From Mycobacteroides franklinii (GTDB taxonomy: Bacteria; Actinomycetota; Actinomycetes; Mycobacteriales; Mycobacteriaceae), in the NCBI RefSeq assembly GCF_002013895.1, contig NZ_MAFQ01000004.1, forward strand, positions 62,001 to 126,000: DNA of 64,000 nucleotides. The letters are read 5' to 3'. Positions 62,514 to 64,000 of this stretch are shown here, piece after piece; within the stretch, counting starts at the first letter, position 1, and each line of letters begins with the position of its first letter. Both the position numbers and the translations under genes were made by a program. The notes under the pieces are model-generated. The model was not told where the DNA came from. It did not search any database and saw only the letters and a list, made by a program, of their open reading frames with translations.

Positions 62514-63819
62514 CCGACGGCCGCGAGGCTCTTTCCACGCAATGCCAGTACATCGCCACCACAAGGCATACCCTAAGCGGATCGATCAACGCGCCAATCG
62601 CTGTCCGGAAGGACTCGCGATACGACGCCCACCAGATCCACTCATGCGGCCCCAGCAGTATGGCCACGCCGCGCCACATGTACCCGTCGGTCACGTAGAC
62701 GTTGAAGTAGGCACCGTTGGGATCCAGGACCACGGTCCCCATGAATACGAAGACGAAGAAACACAACGTCACTGGTCCGGAATGCAAGGTGAGCCGGAGA
62801 GTGTCACGCAGTTGATCGGCTATACCCAGCAGGCTTCGGAAGATTTCGGACGCACGTGTCTGGACGATGACCGGCAGTCGCTGCCAACGTTCCTTCGCCG
62901 CGAGGCCGGTTCGACTTGCCAGATCGGTAACGCGGGAGCCCTGAAGTTCACCGAACGCCGCCTGGCTGGCCCCGGCCCACGTGGTTTGCGGCCGAGCGGC
63001 ATAGACGGTTCCCACAATGGCAATCCACGTCACCGCCAACAACACCGCCAACACGGTCGGCCCCACCGCGTCGGCGATCCACTTCCACACCTGACCGAAG
63101 AGGCTGAAGTGCGCGAAAAACCGCTCCTTCTGCTCGGTGTACCAGACGATGACCTTGCGCTCGGATACCCATTTCGGGCTTCCCACAAGCCGATTCGACG
63201 CGGCATTAAGCAGCAGCACCACCCACAGAGCCTGCAGATAGACGGCCACCAGCTGGGTCCAGGCAGGGAGCTTCTCGGAATACCTCGTCAAAGCGCCACG
63301 GGCGACGAACGCGATCAGTATCGCCAGATATGCCCGCCAGTCGCTGGGAGTCATGAACTCCTGAGCCTGCGTCAAGGTCCTCTCGGGGGCGCCGCCGGAG
63401 TAGGCCGCGTAGGAGAGGTCGGCATTCAATGACCCCAGGTACAACGCGTAGTCGGCCAGAATGAGCCGCCACGCCGCAAAGAGCACGAACACCGGAAGAA
63501 TCGTCCTCAGCACGATGCCCACGAAGGCCTGATACCGCGACTGGCCATCGGTGTTCTCATGGGAGAGGTTCGTCTCCCCGCGTATGACCAAGAACATCAG
63601 GATGTACGTGCCGAGTCTGGCCAAGGCCGCCAACGGCATGATCAAGTCGCCCCAGAATCCACCGAAGTGCACGCCCACGTAGACGGCCAGTTCGATCAGC
63701 CAATACCGGGCGAGCCAGCCGACGAGCCAAACTCCGATAAGACGCGGCCAGCAGCGCCACCACAGGATCCCCGTCCGGCGCAGCAGATCCACCGGACCGG
63801 ATATCCCCCACGTTGCCAT
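62497..63819 (-). CDS. Polytopic membrane protein
   Basis: A 440-residue protein with about eight hydrophobic segments, grouped near residues 15-55, 70-85, 105-125, 160-180, 190-210, 255-275, 345-365 and 410-425. Two large hydrophilic loops contain WVSERKVIVWYTEQKERFFAHFS and QAAFGELQGSRVTDLASRTGLAAKERWQ. No transporter or enzyme motif was recognised. It may work with the single-helix proteins that converge on it. The ATG at 63819 is clear. Confidence 0.78.
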   Translation of the reverse strand: MATWGISGPVDLLRRTGILWWRCWPRLIGVWLVGWLARYWLIELAVYVGVHFGGFWGDLIMPLAALARLGTYILMFLVIRGETNLSHENTDGQSRYQAFVGIVLRTILPVFVLFAAWRLILADYALYLGSLNADLSYAAYSGGAPERTLTQAQEFMTPSDWRAYLAILIAFVARGALTRYSEKLPAWTQLVAVYLQALWVVLLLNAASNRLVGSPKWVSERKVIVWYTEQKERFFAHFSLFGQVWKWIADAVGPTVLAVLLAVTWIAIVGTVYAARPQTTWAGASQAAFGELQGSRVTDLASRTGLAAKERWQRLPVIVQTRASEIFRSLLGIADQLRDTLRLTLHSGPVTLCFFVFVFMGTVVLDPNGAYFNVYVTDGYMWRGVAILLGPHEWIWWASYRESFRTAIGALIDPLRVCLVVAMYWHCVERASRPSVTTEV

Positions 63820-63837
63820 GGGCAGATAGTAGCTAGC

Positions 63838-64000
63838 TCAGTCCTCTGCGTGGGCGTACTTGCCACCGGCACCCAGCGAGGCCAGAGCGGCGACCGCCAT
63901 CATCAGCGCGGCGGCGACGAACACGACGACCAGACCGGCATGGAACGGCTCGGTGATGAGATTCGGGAAGAACGTCTGCCCGGTCAGCTCCGCCGCGTTC
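63838..64000 (-). CDS. Major facilitator superfamily transporter, C-terminal end only
   Basis: The last 53 codons of a gene that continues past the right edge. The visible residues FFPNLITEPFHAGLVVVFVAAALMMAVAALASLGAGGKYAHAED hold the final membrane helix of a DHA2-type (drug:proton antiporter) MFS protein. The tail is short and acidic. The family assignment rests on this fragment only. Confidence 0.6.
   Translation of the reverse strand, partial: NAAELTGQTFFPNLITEPFHAGLVVVFVAAALMMAVAALASLGAGGKYAHAED

Overview
The window reads as chromosomal DNA of a rapidly growing mycobacterium. Coding is GC-rich on both strands, stop/start overlaps of the ATGA and TGATG type are frequent, GTG and TTG starts are common, and there is a complete mce4 locus with the surrounding cholesterol genes. 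The gene content fits the Mycobacteroides (M. abscessus/chelonae) group, but that is an inference. No rRNA, tRNA, IS element, prophage or CRISPR array was seen. Comparisons with M. tuberculosis (Mtb) genes are from memory of families and gene order; no database was searched.

Layout. 1-9.9 kb: mixed housekeeping and accessory genes (prolyl oligopeptidase, F420-type reductase, membrane protein, PPK2 kinase, aldehyde dehydrogenase, DinB protein, MFS carrier, ArsR plus SRPBCC pair). 10-13.3 kb: exported proteins (PE-PPE-domain hydrolase, YHYH lipoprotein) and a cupin. 13.1-25.1 kb: a small protein and otsA, then the convergent mce4 operon in the order yrbE4A, yrbE4B, mce4A-F and two Mce-associated proteins. 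25.3-45.1 kb: the cholesterol/steroid block (hsd4A, fdxD, fadE26, fadE27, fadD17, fadD19, echA19, LLM oxidoreductase, DUF35 protein, ltp4, ltp3, kshA and neighbours). Inserted in it are a DUF559 nuclease-like gene, a nitronate-monooxygenase-like gene, a LON-domain gene and fprA. 45.1-54.1 kb: dtd, a flavoprotein, a sulfotransferase/SDR/DUF1214 operon, an IclR regulator and cysD-cysNC. 54.1-59.4 kb: a block resembling Mtb Rv0433-Rv0427c. 59.5-64 kb: an uncharacterised envelope cluster and the end of an MFS gene.

How it works together. Five exact KstR-type boxes (TnnAACnnGTTnnA) sit before yrbE4A, between fdxD and fadE26, between fadD19 and echA19, between the LLM oxidoreductase and the DUF35 gene, and before kshA. 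They support one regulon for sterol uptake (Mce4), side-chain activation and beta-oxidation (FadD17/19, FadE26/27, EchA19, Hsd4A, Ltp3/4) and ring attack (KshA). An IdeR-like iron box lies before fprA, which could supply electrons through FdxD.

Most interesting points: a 33-bp tandem repeat that inserts a 32-residue mini-ORF between yrbE4A and yrbE4B while keeping both stop/start overlaps; a DUF559 gene bounded by two 56-bp palindromic repeats; and a possible sulfoconjugation module in which sulfotransferase and PAPS-synthesis genes flank an IclR regulator and share a 16-bp palindrome, with a KstR-like box in the cysD promoter spacer.
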